A stretch of DNA of 64,000 nucleotides from Nesterenkonia alkaliphila (GTDB lineage Bacteria; Actinomycetota; Actinomycetes; Actinomycetales; Micrococcaceae): assembly GCF_009758175.1 (NCBI RefSeq), contig NZ_WRPM01000031.1, positions 1-64,000 on the forward strand, read 5' to 3'. Under the pieces are notes generated by a model. That model made no database searches and was not told the origin of the DNA. It worked only from the letters and a program-made list of their open reading frames with translations. This document shows positions 34,061 through 41,524 of this stretch, in pieces (the stretch's first letter is position 1; each line of letters opens with the position of its first letter). The position numbers were made by a program, and so were the translations under genes.

Positions 34061-34717
34061 ATGGTTCAGCAGCTGAACATCGGGATCCTCGGCGCCGGCC
34101 GAGTCGGCACCGCCGTGGGCCGCCAGGCGGTGCGTGCCGGGCACACGGTGAGGATCGCCACCGGCAAGCCGGCTGAGCAGATCAAGCTGCTCACCGAGGT
34201 GATCGTCCCCGGGGCTCAAGCGGTCAACAAAGAGCAGCTGCGGGGCTCGGACATCATTGTGGTGGCCGTGCCGCTGCACAAATACCGCAGCATCGACACC
34301 GCAGTGCTGGCCGGGCATGTGGTCATCGACACCATGAACTACTGGGCACCGGTGGACGGTGTGATGGAGGAGTTCGAGTCCGGCCGGTCCACCTCGGAGG
34401 TGATCGCGGGGTTCCTCGGTGACGACGTGCAACTTGTCAAAACCCTGAATCACATCGGCTACGGCGATCTGGAGGTGGACTCCTATCCCGCCGGTGCCCC
34501 CGAGCGCCGGGCACTGGCGGTGGCATCAGATCACGACGACGCCAAGCAGCTGGTGGCAGCTTTCATCGACTCCCTCGGCTACGACGCCGTGGACGCCGGG
34601 CCGCTGGCTGCCGGCAGGGCCTTTGAGAACGGCACCGAGATCTTCAACGGCAGGCACACGGCCGAGCAGATGCAGGCTCTGCTCAACGAGTGCGCGCGGG
34701 TGCTGGCAGCGGTCTAA
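34061..34717 (+). CDS. NADPH-dependent reductase, F420-reductase-like Rossmann protein
   Basis: A 218-residue protein. The N-terminal dinucleotide motif is IGILGAGRVGTAVGRQAVRAG, written here to its limit, followed by HTVRIATGK with NADP-type basic residues. SDIIVVAVPLHKY and VIDTMNYWAP follow as in the NADP-dependent F420 oxidoreductase family. Members in organisms with or without F420 act on various carbonyls. GGGGAAG lies just upstream of the ATG. The monocistronic gene has its own palindromic operator-like site and a strong hairpin downstream. Confidence 0.75.
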   Translation: MVQQLNIGILGAGRVGTAVGRQAVRAGHTVRIATGKPAEQIKLLTEVIVPGAQAVNKEQLRGSDIIVVAVPLHKYRSIDTAVLAGHVVIDTMNYWAPVDGVMEEFESGRSTSEVIAGFLGDDVQLVKTLNHIGYGDLEVDSYPAGAPERRALAVASDHDDAKQLVAAFIDSLGYDAVDAGPLAAGRAFENGTEIFNGRHTAEQMQALLNECARVLAAV

Positions 34718-34827
34718 CCCCGAGGTGCTGCTGTGGAGACCCCGTCCAGATAACCGGACTAACCCGGAAAACAGCTGACGCGAAGCTGATGGAGCGCTAC
34801 ACTGGAAATTGTAATCTCGCACCTGAA

Positions 34828-34871
34828 ACTTGAGGGCGGCGGTTTCCCACCAGAAGCCGTCGTCCTCAAGT
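34828..34871 (+). terminator. 19-bp hairpin between convergent genes
   Basis: The arms at 34828-34846 and 34853-34871 pair over 19 bp around a 6-nt loop. In the plus-strand RNA three of the pairs are G-U; in the minus-strand RNA they become A-C mismatches. It should therefore work best as terminator of the plus-strand gene ending at 34717. The right arm covers the stop codon of the convergent gene at 34866. Confidence 0.6.
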
Positions 34872-35750
34872 CGTTAAGTCGCCCCACCCCGCCACAACCT
34901 CACCAATCCTGGACCTCAAGGCCTGGGCCTGCTCAGAGAAGGCCTTCTGCGCCCGGGCGTATTCGGCCCGTCCTGTTGGTTCTTCAATCCTCACCGGCTC
35001 ATAGCCCCAGTCCTGCAGGTCATAGGGGGAGGCGCGCATATCCAGTTCCCGGATCCGCCAGGCCAGGTCGAAACACTCCAGCAGCAGATCACTGCCCAGG
35101 GCCGGGCTGAGCTTATACGCCCATTTGTAGAGATCCATATTGGCATGCAGGCAGCCCGGCTGCTCCAGCTGCATCTGCGTTTCTCTGCTCGGCTGCAGAG
35201 CGTTCAGCGGCTTGGCCGAAGGGGTGTAGAAGCGGAAGGCGTCGAAATGGCTGCATCGAATGGTCAGGGACTCCACCACCTCATCGGTGCCCTCAGGCCC
35301 CAGCCGCAGCGGCACCTGGTCGTGGCGCTGGCCGTGCTGGGCTGAGCGGTAGACCATCGCCCACTCGTGCAGGCCGAAACAGCCCAGCTGAGCCGGCCGT
35401 GCCGAGGTCTGGCTGAGCAGGCGACCGGCGAAGCTGATCATGGCGGCTCGTTCGGTGCAGAACGCCTTGAGGTCGACTGTGGCCCCGCCGCTGGGAGTGC
35501 CGTCCGGAACCGTGGTGTAGAACTTCCAGCCGGCCTGTTCTGCCCCGCCTGCCCCTTCCAGGACCTTGCCTGCACCGGGGTGCCAACGGGCCAATTGGCC
35601 GGGTTTGAAGGAGTAGTAGGTGAAGAGGAAGTCCTCCACCGGATGCTTCAACCCGGCATTACGGCGAGTCAGAAAGCCCTCGGTGTAGCGCCGGACCTTC
35701 TGATGGTGGGCTGCGGCACGCTGCCGGTGCTCCTCAGCGGGAATCAGCAC
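34866..35750 (-). CDS. Conserved actinobacterial protein annotated as 3-methyladenine DNA glycosylase
   Basis: A 294-residue protein. It shows HPVEDFLFTYYSFKPGQLARW, here given as its central motif, then WHPGAGKVL, GLHEWAMVYR, LRCSHFDAFRF in variant form and CLHANMDLYKWAYKLSPA. These identify a conserved actinobacterial family often labelled 3-methyladenine DNA glycosylase. I see no helix-hairpin-helix or other known glycosylase motif, so the label is doubtful. The GTG start lies six bases beyond TAGGCC, which contains the lysC stop codon. Confidence 0.6.
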   Translation of the reverse strand: MLIPAEEHRQRAAAHHQKVRRYTEGFLTRRNAGLKHPVEDFLFTYYSFKPGQLARWHPGAGKVLEGAGGAEQAGWKFYTTVPDGTPSGGATVDLKAFCTERAAMISFAGRLLSQTSARPAQLGCFGLHEWAMVYRSAQHGQRHDQVPLRLGPEGTDEVVESLTIRCSHFDAFRFYTPSAKPLNALQPSRETQMQLEQPGCLHANMDLYKWAYKLSPALGSDLLLECFDLAWRIRELDMRASPYDLQDWGYEPVRIEEPTGRAEYARAQKAFSEQAQALRSRIGEVVAGWGDLTT

Positions 35751-35759
35751 CGAACCGGC

Positions 35760-37043
35760 CTACCGGCCGGTGCCGGCGTAGACCTTGGCCTCCTCATCGG
35801 AGTCCAGCTCGAAGGCGGTGTGGATAGCCTGTACGGCCTTGTCCAGCAGCTCCACATCGGTGATCACTGAGACGCGGATCTCCGAGGTGGAGATCAGGCC
35901 GATGTTGATGCCGGCATCGCGCAGGGCGGTGAAGAACCGGGCGGAGACTCCGGGGTGATTGCGCATGCCGCCGCCCACCAGGGAGACCTTGCCCACCTGG
36001 GGCACAAAGTCCAGGTTCTGGAAGCCGATGCTCTCTTTGTTCTCCAGCAGGATGCGCTGGGCCTTCTCGCCGTCTGCCCCGGGCAGAGTGAAGGAGATAT
36101 TGGTGGTCTGGGTCTCCATGGAGACGTCCTGGACAATCATGTCGATGTTGATGGAGGCCTCAGCGATCCGGTTGAAGATCTCAGCGGCCTTGCCGGGCAC
36201 ATCCGGGACCCCGGTGATGGTCAGTTTGCCTTCAGAGGAATCGTGCGCGATGCCGGAGATGATGGGCTGTTCCAAGGGTTCGCCTTCCTTGATGGTGACT
36301 TTGTCTGACTCGTCGGGGATGACCCAGGTGCCTTCCTTCTCGGAGAAGGAGGAGCGCACGTGCAGCTTCACGCCGAACCGGCGCGCATACTCCACACTGC
36401 GCAGGTGTAGCACCTTGGTGCCTGCCGCAGCCATTTCCAGCATGTCTTCACTGGAGATGGTGTCGATCTTCCGTGCAGTCCTGACCACCCGTGGATCGGC
36501 GGTGAAGACTCCGTCCACATCGGTGTAGATCTCGCAGACATCGGCGTTCAGGGCGGCGGCCAGGGCCACCGCAGTGGTGTCGGATCCGCCGCGGCCCATA
36601 GTGGTGATGTCCTTGGACTCCCGGCTCATGCCCTGGAACCCGGCAACGATCCCCACATGGCCTTCGTCCACCGCGGCCTGCACCCGTTTGGGAGAGACCT
36701 CGATGATCCGTGCCTTGCCGTGGATGGCATCGGTGATCATCCCGGCCTGGGAGCCGGTGAAAGACTGAGCGGTCTCACCGAGCTCGTGGATGGCCATGGC
36801 CAGCAGCGCCATGGACATGCGCTCCCCGGAGGAGAGCAGGATGTCCATCTCCCGCAGCGGCGGGTGTGAGGAGATATCGGCGGCGAGGTCCAGCAGATCA
36901 TCTGTGGTGTCGCCCATGGCGGAGACCACCACCACCACTTGGTTGCCGGCCTTCTTGGTGTCCACGATCCGCCGGGCCACACGTTTGATGGACTCGGCGT
37001 CCTGAACGGAACTTCCGCCGTACTTCTGAACGATCAGACTCAT
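35760..37043 (-). CDS. lysC: Aspartate kinase
   Basis: A 427-residue enzyme. [20 protein letters not shown] forms the N-terminal phosphate site, [18 protein letters not shown] the central region, and [15 protein letters not shown] the catalytic segment. Two ACT domains at the C-terminus (from about residue 265) carry allosteric Lys/Thr control. It phosphorylates aspartate, the first step to Lys, Thr and Met. The usual neighbour asd is absent. Upstream lies an ABC importer where recR would normally be close. Confidence 0.95.
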   Translation of the reverse strand: MSLIVQKYGGSSVQDAESIKRVARRIVDTKKAGNQVVVVVSAMGDTTDDLLDLAADISSHPPLREMDILLSSGERMSMALLAMAIHELGETAQSFTGSQAGMITDAIHGKARIIEVSPKRVQAAVDEGHVGIVAGFQGMSRESKDITTMGRGGSDTTAVALAAALNADVCEIYTDVDGVFTADPRVVRTARKIDTISSEDMLEMAAAGTKVLHLRSVEYARRFGVKLHVRSSFSEKEGTWVIPDESDKVTIKEGEPLEQPIISGIAHDSSEGKLTITGVPDVPGKAAEIFNRIAEASINIDMIVQDVSMETQTTNISFTLPGADGEKAQRILLENKESIGFQNLDFVPQVGKVSLVGGGMRNHPGVSARFFTALRDAGINIGLISTSEIRVSVITDVELLDKAVQAIHTAFELDSDEEAKVYAGTGR

Positions 37044-37110
37044 AGAGGTATCTGCTCACTCCCGGTGAGGAATTGAAGGTGTCAGGGACTCTTCGGCGCG
37101 ACGGCGCGCT

Positions 37111-37142
37111 GCCCACCAGTTTACGCCGCAGGCGTGGTGGGC
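37111..37142 (-). terminator. Terminator of the Ehu-like ABC operon
   Basis: GCCCACCA (37111-37118) pairs with TGGTGGGC (37135-37142), enclosing a second hairpin ACGCC-GCA-GGCGT (37123-37135, sharing one base). It starts 13 nt beyond the ATPase stop on the minus strand. Confidence 0.6.
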
Positions 37143-37154
37143 GCCGTCGTCCTG

Positions 37155-37985
37155 TTAATGGCCCAGCACAGCGCCCAGGAACTTCTTGGTGCGCTCATGG
37201 CTGGGATTGGTGAAGATCTGCTCGGGATGCCCCTCCTCGACCACGCGCCCACCGTCGAACATCATGACTTTGTGGCTGACGTCGCGGGCGAAGCCCATCT
37301 CATGGGTGACGATGAGCATGGTCACATTGGTGGTGTCGGCCACCTCGCGCAGGATGTTGAGCACATCGCCCACCACTTCGGGGTCCAGTGCGGAGGTGAC
37401 TTCGTCCAATAGGAGGATCTCCGGGTCCATGGCCAGTGCCCGGGCGATGGCCACCCGCTGCTGCTGCCCGCCCGAGAGGCTGGTGGGGTGGGCATCGGCC
37501 TTATCCGGCAGGCCCACCTGTTCCAGCAGGGAGTGGGCCTTCTGCACCGCCTGGGCCTTGGTCTGGCCCAGCACGTGGATGGGGGCCTCGGTGATGTTCT
37601 CCAGCACGGTCATATTGGGAAACAGGTTGAACTGCTGGAACACCATCCCAATCCGGGTGCGCAGGGCCTTCTGCTGCTTTTTGGAGACCGGAACGCGTTT
37701 GCCGCCGCGCTGCTCATGGGTCAGCGGCTGGCCGTCGATGTAGATGTAGCCGCCGGAGAGCTCCTCCAGGGTCATCACTAGGCGCAGGATAGTGGTCTTA
37801 CCGGAGCCGGAGGGGCCGATCAGGGTCACTCGTTCTCCGCGGGCTACCTGGAAGTTGAGGTCCTTGAGCACCACATTATCGCCGAAGCGCTTCTCCACAT
37901 CGACGAACTCGATGACGGGGGTATCAGCAGACGACGACGCCGCAGGGCTGGGTTGGGTGCCGGCGGCTTCAGTGGGCGTAGGCAA
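37155..37985 (-). CDS. Amino-acid-type ABC importer ATPase, EhuA-like
   Basis: A 276-residue ATPase of the polar amino acid family. Walker A is GPSGSGKTTI (about residues 57-66), the signature is LSGGQQQRVAIARALA, and Walker B is ILLLDEVTSALDP. VTHEMGFARDVSHKV contains the H-loop. It is closest in motif pattern to EhuA of ectoine/hydroxyectoine importers. It starts at a TTG with GGAGAA six bases upstream. The N-terminal 25 residues are Pro/Ser/Thr-rich and contain one copy of the iterated 11-mer, antisense. It overlaps the preceding permease by 17 bp. Confidence 0.85.
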   Translation of the reverse strand: MPTPTEAAGTQPSPAASSSADTPVIEFVDVEKRFGDNVVLKDLNFQVARGERVTLIGPSGSGKTTILRLVMTLEELSGGYIYIDGQPLTHEQRGGKRVPVSKKQQKALRTRIGMVFQQFNLFPNMTVLENITEAPIHVLGQTKAQAVQKAHSLLEQVGLPDKADAHPTSLSGGQQQRVAIARALAMDPEILLLDEVTSALDPEVVGDVLNILREVADTTNVTMLIVTHEMGFARDVSHKVMMFDGGRVVEEGHPEQIFTNPSHERTKKFLGAVLGH

Positions 37986-38694
37986 GGCGCTTCTCCAATC
38001 GGTTGACGAGAACGGCAGTGGGGTAGCTGGCGGCCAGGAAGATCAGCCCGGCGATGGTGTAGACCTCGGTGTGACGGGACAGCGGTGCGCCGTATGCGCT
38101 GGCTGCGGTGACCATCTCGGCCACGCCGATCACGATCAGGAACGGGGTGTCCTTGAACATCGAGATGGCGTAATTGCCCAGTGAGGGCACCGTGGAGCGC
38201 AGCGCCTGGGGGATGACCACCTTCTGCCAGGTGCGCACCGGGGACATGGACAGGGCCGTGGTGGCCTCCCACTGGCCCTTGGGCACAGATTCGATGCCGG
38301 CCCGGTAGACCTCGGACATATAGGTGGCGTAGTGCACGCCGAAGACGATGATGCCCATGGTCAGCGGCTCGATGGTGCCCAGGAAGGCCCAGAAGACGAA
38401 GATCAGCTGCACCACGATCGGGGTCATCCGGATGAAGTTGGCCAGCCATTTCACGATCCACGCCAGCGGTTTGGGCAGGGTGAGGATCAGGACCGCGATG
38501 ACCAAGCCCAGCACTGCGGCGATCAGCGTGCCGAGCACGGTGACCAGCAGGGTGTACTTGATGAAGGCTTCCAGGATGGAGGGGAAGGCGTCGATGGCCA
38601 CATCCCAGTCCCAGAAGGGGGTTCTGCGGACCTCCTCCTCGTCGATCAGGGTGGGATCATCGATCTCTTGGGCGTAGAGGTTCTCGAGGCTCAT
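37969..38694 (-). CDS. Amino-acid-type ABC importer permease, EhuD-like
   Basis: A 241-residue permease with about five transmembrane helices. The ATPase-contact EAA-type loop is EVYRAGIESVPKGQWEATTA followed by LSMSPVRTWQKVVIPQALR. It has an unusual roughly 35-residue acidic N-terminal lead before the first helix. It overlaps the other permease by ATGA and the ATPase gene by 17 bp. Part of a four-gene importer for a polar, probably zwitterionic solute. Confidence 0.85.
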   Translation of the reverse strand: MSLENLYAQEIDDPTLIDEEEVRRTPFWDWDVAIDAFPSILEAFIKYTLLVTVLGTLIAAVLGLVIAVLILTLPKPLAWIVKWLANFIRMTPIVVQLIFVFWAFLGTIEPLTMGIIVFGVHYATYMSEVYRAGIESVPKGQWEATTALSMSPVRTWQKVVIPQALRSTVPSLGNYAISMFKDTPFLIVIGVAEMVTAASAYGAPLSRHTEVYTIAGLIFLAASYPTAVLVNRLEKRLAYAH

Positions 38695-39509
38695 CGCTCA
38701 CCCCCAGCGGTGCTCTTCTGCTGCGGCTGTCCGGCGGGGCTGGTCTCAGGGATGACGGCCTTAGGAGCGGGGGAGAGGATCTCCCGCAGGGAGGGTCCGC
38801 GGCCGAGCTTATGCTTGGCCCGGGCCTCCAGGGCCTGCATGAACACGGTGATCACCAGCGCCAGCAAGAAGTAGATGACCAGCCCGATGAAGGCATGGGA
38901 GAACCAGATGTCAGTGGGTCTGCGCAACTGGTTGAGCTGGGCGGTGAAGTCGCTGACCAGCGGAATGACGTAGGCGATGGCGCTGCCTTTGAGCAGGTGG
39001 ACCCATAGGTTGGTCAAGGAGGGGATCATCAGTGCCCAGGCCTGGGGGAAGATGACCCGGCGGATCTTATGCGGCCAGGACATCGACAGCGCAGTGGTGG
39101 CCTCCCACTGGCCTTTGGGCACGGTGGTCAATGAGGCGCGGACTGCTTCTGCCCCGTAGGCGCCGTAGTTCAGGCCCAGGGCGAAGACGCCGAGCAGGAA
39201 GGTGCTCTCTACGATGCCCCGGAATGGCAGCCCCGGGTTGTACATCCACAGCAGCGGCAGGATGTACATCAGCCAGAACAGCAGCACCACCAGGGAGATG
39301 CCGCGGAAGACCTCGATGAGGACGCGGGCGGGTGCCCGCAGCCATAGGCTGGGTGAACCTGCCATAAGACCCAGGGCCACGGCGATGACAAAGGCCAGCA
39401 GACCGCCGTAGATACTCAGCTGGATGGTGACCCAGAGGCCGTCGAGCAGACGGTCCGACCAGTTCCAGAGGACCTGGAAGTAGCCGGGCCAGTCTTCGAA
39501 GAATTCCAC
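38691..39509 (-). CDS. Amino-acid-type ABC importer permease, EhuC-like
   Basis: A 272-residue permease with about five transmembrane helices and the contact loop EAVRASLTTVPKGQWEATTA. About 45 Pro/Lys/Thr-rich residues extend the cytoplasmic C-terminus beyond the family norm. It starts at a GTG with GAGGGG seven bases upstream. The gap from the binding-protein gene contains a 17-bp perfect hairpin, which probably lowers expression of this and the following genes relative to the binding protein. Confidence 0.85.
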   Translation of the reverse strand: MEFFEDWPGYFQVLWNWSDRLLDGLWVTIQLSIYGGLLAFVIAVALGLMAGSPSLWLRAPARVLIEVFRGISLVVLLFWLMYILPLLWMYNPGLPFRGIVESTFLLGVFALGLNYGAYGAEAVRASLTTVPKGQWEATTALSMSWPHKIRRVIFPQAWALMIPSLTNLWVHLLKGSAIAYVIPLVSDFTAQLNQLRRPTDIWFSHAFIGLVIYFLLALVITVFMQALEARAKHKLGRGPSLREILSPAPKAVIPETSPAGQPQQKSTAGGER

Positions 39510-39551
39510 AGGTGTTCCCCTCAGAGCTTCGGAGCGAGGTGTTGATCAGCG

Positions 39552-39591
39552 CTTTTGCGGCCGACCCCAAGGGCGGGGTCGGCCGCAAAAG
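39552..39591 (-). promoter_or_regulatory. Intercistronic hairpin after the binding-protein gene
   Basis: A perfect 17-bp stem, CTTTTGCGGCCGACCCC (39552-39568) with GGGGTCGGCCGCAAAAG (39575-39591), has a 6-nt loop. It starts 23 nt beyond the binding-protein stop and 42 nt before the permease start. No U-run follows on the minus strand. It is likely an mRNA-stabilising or partial-termination element setting the ratio of binding protein to permease. Confidence 0.7.
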
Positions 39592-39613
39592 GAAGGCGAC
39601 TAATCCGGCAGGA

Positions 39614-40549
39614 TCAGTCGAGGTACTGTTCGGTCAGCTCCTCAGGATCCTCATCGCAGAGCTCCTGGGCGGTGATGCCAGCCGGCGGCATCTCAGCCTC
39701 GGTGAAGCCGAACTCGCTGACGATCTCGAGGTACTCGCCGGATTCCATCAGGTCCGCCAGCTCGGCGTTGAACTCATCAATCAGCTCGGTGTCCTCATGC
39801 CGGAAGGCGTGGGCGCCGATGGAGATCTCATGGGCGAACGGTGCAGTGACGGTCAACCCTTCCATATCGCCGGCCATGGACTCCAGGGAGATGGCGGTCA
39901 GGGCGAAGACATCGGCTGCCCCACCTTCCACGTAGTCCACGCCGTCGGCTGCACTGTCCACGGTGCTGTGCTCGATGCCCAGGTCATCCATCCACCCGGA
40001 CTCGATCGCCCCGGAGAGCGCGATGATGTCCAGGTCGGACTCCGCCAGATCATCGAAGGTCTCCAAGCCTGCTGCGTTCTCGTCGGCCACCAGGAAGGCG
40101 GTGGTGTAGACCAGCTCAGGCTCACCGAAGGAAGCCTGCTCACAGCGGTCAGCGTTGATGGACATGCCCGCCGAGACCACGTCCCAGTGGCCTGCGTTCA
40201 GCCCGGGAATCAGATTGTCCCAGGTGGGCTCCTCCTCGAAGGTGACGTTGTACCCCAGACGGTTCTCGAAGATCTCCTCAGCTACGGCGATGGTGGCGCC
40301 GGTGGGCTCGCCGGTCTCTTCATCGATCCAAGAGTATGGCTCCTCGCCGAAGAGGGAGATGGTCAGTTCATCGCCCTCGACGGTGATCTCCTCACCATCG
40401 CCCTCCGCAGTGCCGTTCTCCTCGGCCGCGCCGTTGCCGTTGTCGGGCTCCTCGCCGTTCTCCTCGCCGTTGTCACCGCAGGCGGTGAGCACCAGGAGTG
40501 CAGCAGCGGAGAACGCGCCTGCGCGCAGAGCGGATGTCTTGAAGGTCAT
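39614..40549 (-). CDS. Solute-binding lipoprotein of the Ehu-like ABC importer
   Basis: A 311-residue family-3 binding protein. The signal peptide ends at a lipobox LTAC with Cys 24, so it is a membrane-anchored lipoprotein. A Glu/Gly/Asn-rich linker (residues 25-58) follows. The domain shows LFGEEPYSWIDEETGEPTGA, then GHWDVVSAGMSINADRCEQA with the EhuB-like R-C pair, and GAADVFALTAISL. It resembles ectoine-binding EhuB more than generic glutamine-binding proteins. Expression should be controlled by the GntR regulator through the site at 40610-40623. Confidence 0.8.
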   Translation of the reverse strand: MTFKTSALRAGAFSAAALLVLTACGDNGEENGEEPDNGNGAAEENGTAEGDGEEITVEGDELTISLFGEEPYSWIDEETGEPTGATIAVAEEIFENRLGYNVTFEEEPTWDNLIPGLNAGHWDVVSAGMSINADRCEQASFGEPELVYTTAFLVADENAAGLETFDDLAESDLDIIALSGAIESGWMDDLGIEHSTVDSAADGVDYVEGGAADVFALTAISLESMAGDMEGLTVTAPFAHEISIGAHAFRHEDTELIDEFNAELADLMESGEYLEIVSEFGFTEAEMPPAGITAQELCDEDPEELTEQYLD

Positions 40550-40609
40550 GAGTTCTACCTCTGTTTCCTCGATTGTGTTGTGCGAGTCGATCTCTCCGCC
40601 GCCTCGCTA

Positions 40610-40623
40610 GGTTGTCAACAATC
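40610..40623. promoter_or_regulatory. GntR operator copy upstream of the Ehu-like importer
   Basis: GGTTGTCAACAATC on the plus strand matches the GATTGTTGACAATC palindrome in 13 of 14 positions (read on the minus strand). It contains TTGACA, a minus-strand -35. The site lies 61 bp upstream of the binding-protein start, the same relation to -35 as at 6323-6336. Confidence 0.7.
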
Positions 40624-40916
40624 CTACGAGTGCGGCGCGGAGATATCTAGGTCTACGCTAAGGAATAACAAAGGATTTACAAAGTGAAACTGGCTGCGCA
40701 GGGTCTGTTATCGCCTTCCAGGTGATTTTTGAGAATTACTGCCGAATTTATCGGCAACTCCCGTACATGCCCGCTATGAGGGCCCAGCAGCTGTTGCGGG
40801 AAACGCCAGAGAAAATCCAGCGAGTTAGCGCGGATCACATCTCAATAACCTTTTGGTGGGACCGCCCTGAGAGGTGGTTTAAGGCGAGATATGGCTTACC
40901 GGGGGCGAATCCGCGA
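40624..40916. other. AT-richer gap between the importer operon and recR
   Basis: 293 bp with visibly lower GC than the surroundings. No complete gene was recognised. A plus-strand frame opens at 40722, but only its first 65 codons lie here and the rest shadows recR. The region may be a junction left when the importer operon was inserted. Confidence 0.4.
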
Positions 40917-41513
40917 TCAGCTCAGCGCGGTGCGGCCTTCGAAAGCGCGGCCCAGGGTGACATCATCGGCGTACTCCAAGTCCCCGCCCACCGGCAGCCC
41001 GGAGGCCAACCGGGTGATCCTGATGCCCAGGGAGCCGAGCATCCGCACCAGATAGGTGGCGGTGGCCTCGCCCTCCAGGTTGGGATCAGTGGCGATGATG
41101 ACTTCCTGGATGGTCTCATCAGAGAGCCGGTTCAGCAGCTCGCGGATATGCAGCTGGTCCGGGCCGATCCCCGCGATCGGATTGATTGCTCCGCCCAAGA
41201 CGTGGTACCGGCCGCGGAAGCTGCGGGTGCGCTCAATGGCCATGACGTCCTTGGATTCCTCGACCACACACAGCACCGAAGGTTCCCGGCGGGTGTCCTG
41301 GCAGATGCGGCAGGTGGCCTCCTCGGAGACGTTGAAGCAGATCTCGCAGAACTGCACCTTCTCCTTGACCGTGCGGATCGCCTCGGCGAGCCGGCGCATA
41401 TCATCGGCGTCAGCCTCCAGGATGTGGAATGCCACCCGCTGGGCCGATTTGGGTCCGATGCCTGGGAGCCGGCCGAGCTCATCGATCAGGTCTTGGACTG
41501 CGCCTTCATACAC
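40917..41513 (-). CDS. recR: Recombination mediator RecR
   Basis: A 198-residue protein. The helix-hairpin-helix is [20 protein letters not shown] (about residues 12-31). The zinc finger [16 protein letters not shown] and a Toprim domain follow ([32 protein letters not shown] shortened to the family hallmark). It acts with RecO and RecF in gap repair. The GTG start is eight bases after TAGACT on the minus strand. The first three bases of that -10 are the dnaX stop codon. Confidence 0.95.
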   Translation of the reverse strand: MYEGAVQDLIDELGRLPGIGPKSAQRVAFHILEADADDMRRLAEAIRTVKEKVQFCEICFNVSEEATCRICQDTRREPSVLCVVEESKDVMAIERTRSFRGRYHVLGGAINPIAGIGPDQLHIRELLNRLSDETIQEVIIATDPNLEGEATATYLVRMLGSLGIRITRLASGLPVGGDLEYADDVTLGRAFEGRTALS

Positions 41514-41524
41514 AGTGGTTCAGT

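Noticed and set aside
40722-40916. Start of a plus-strand frame in the AT-richer gap before recR
   Set aside because: Only the first 65 codons are outside recR; the remainder is the recR shadow and no family or ribosome site is visible.
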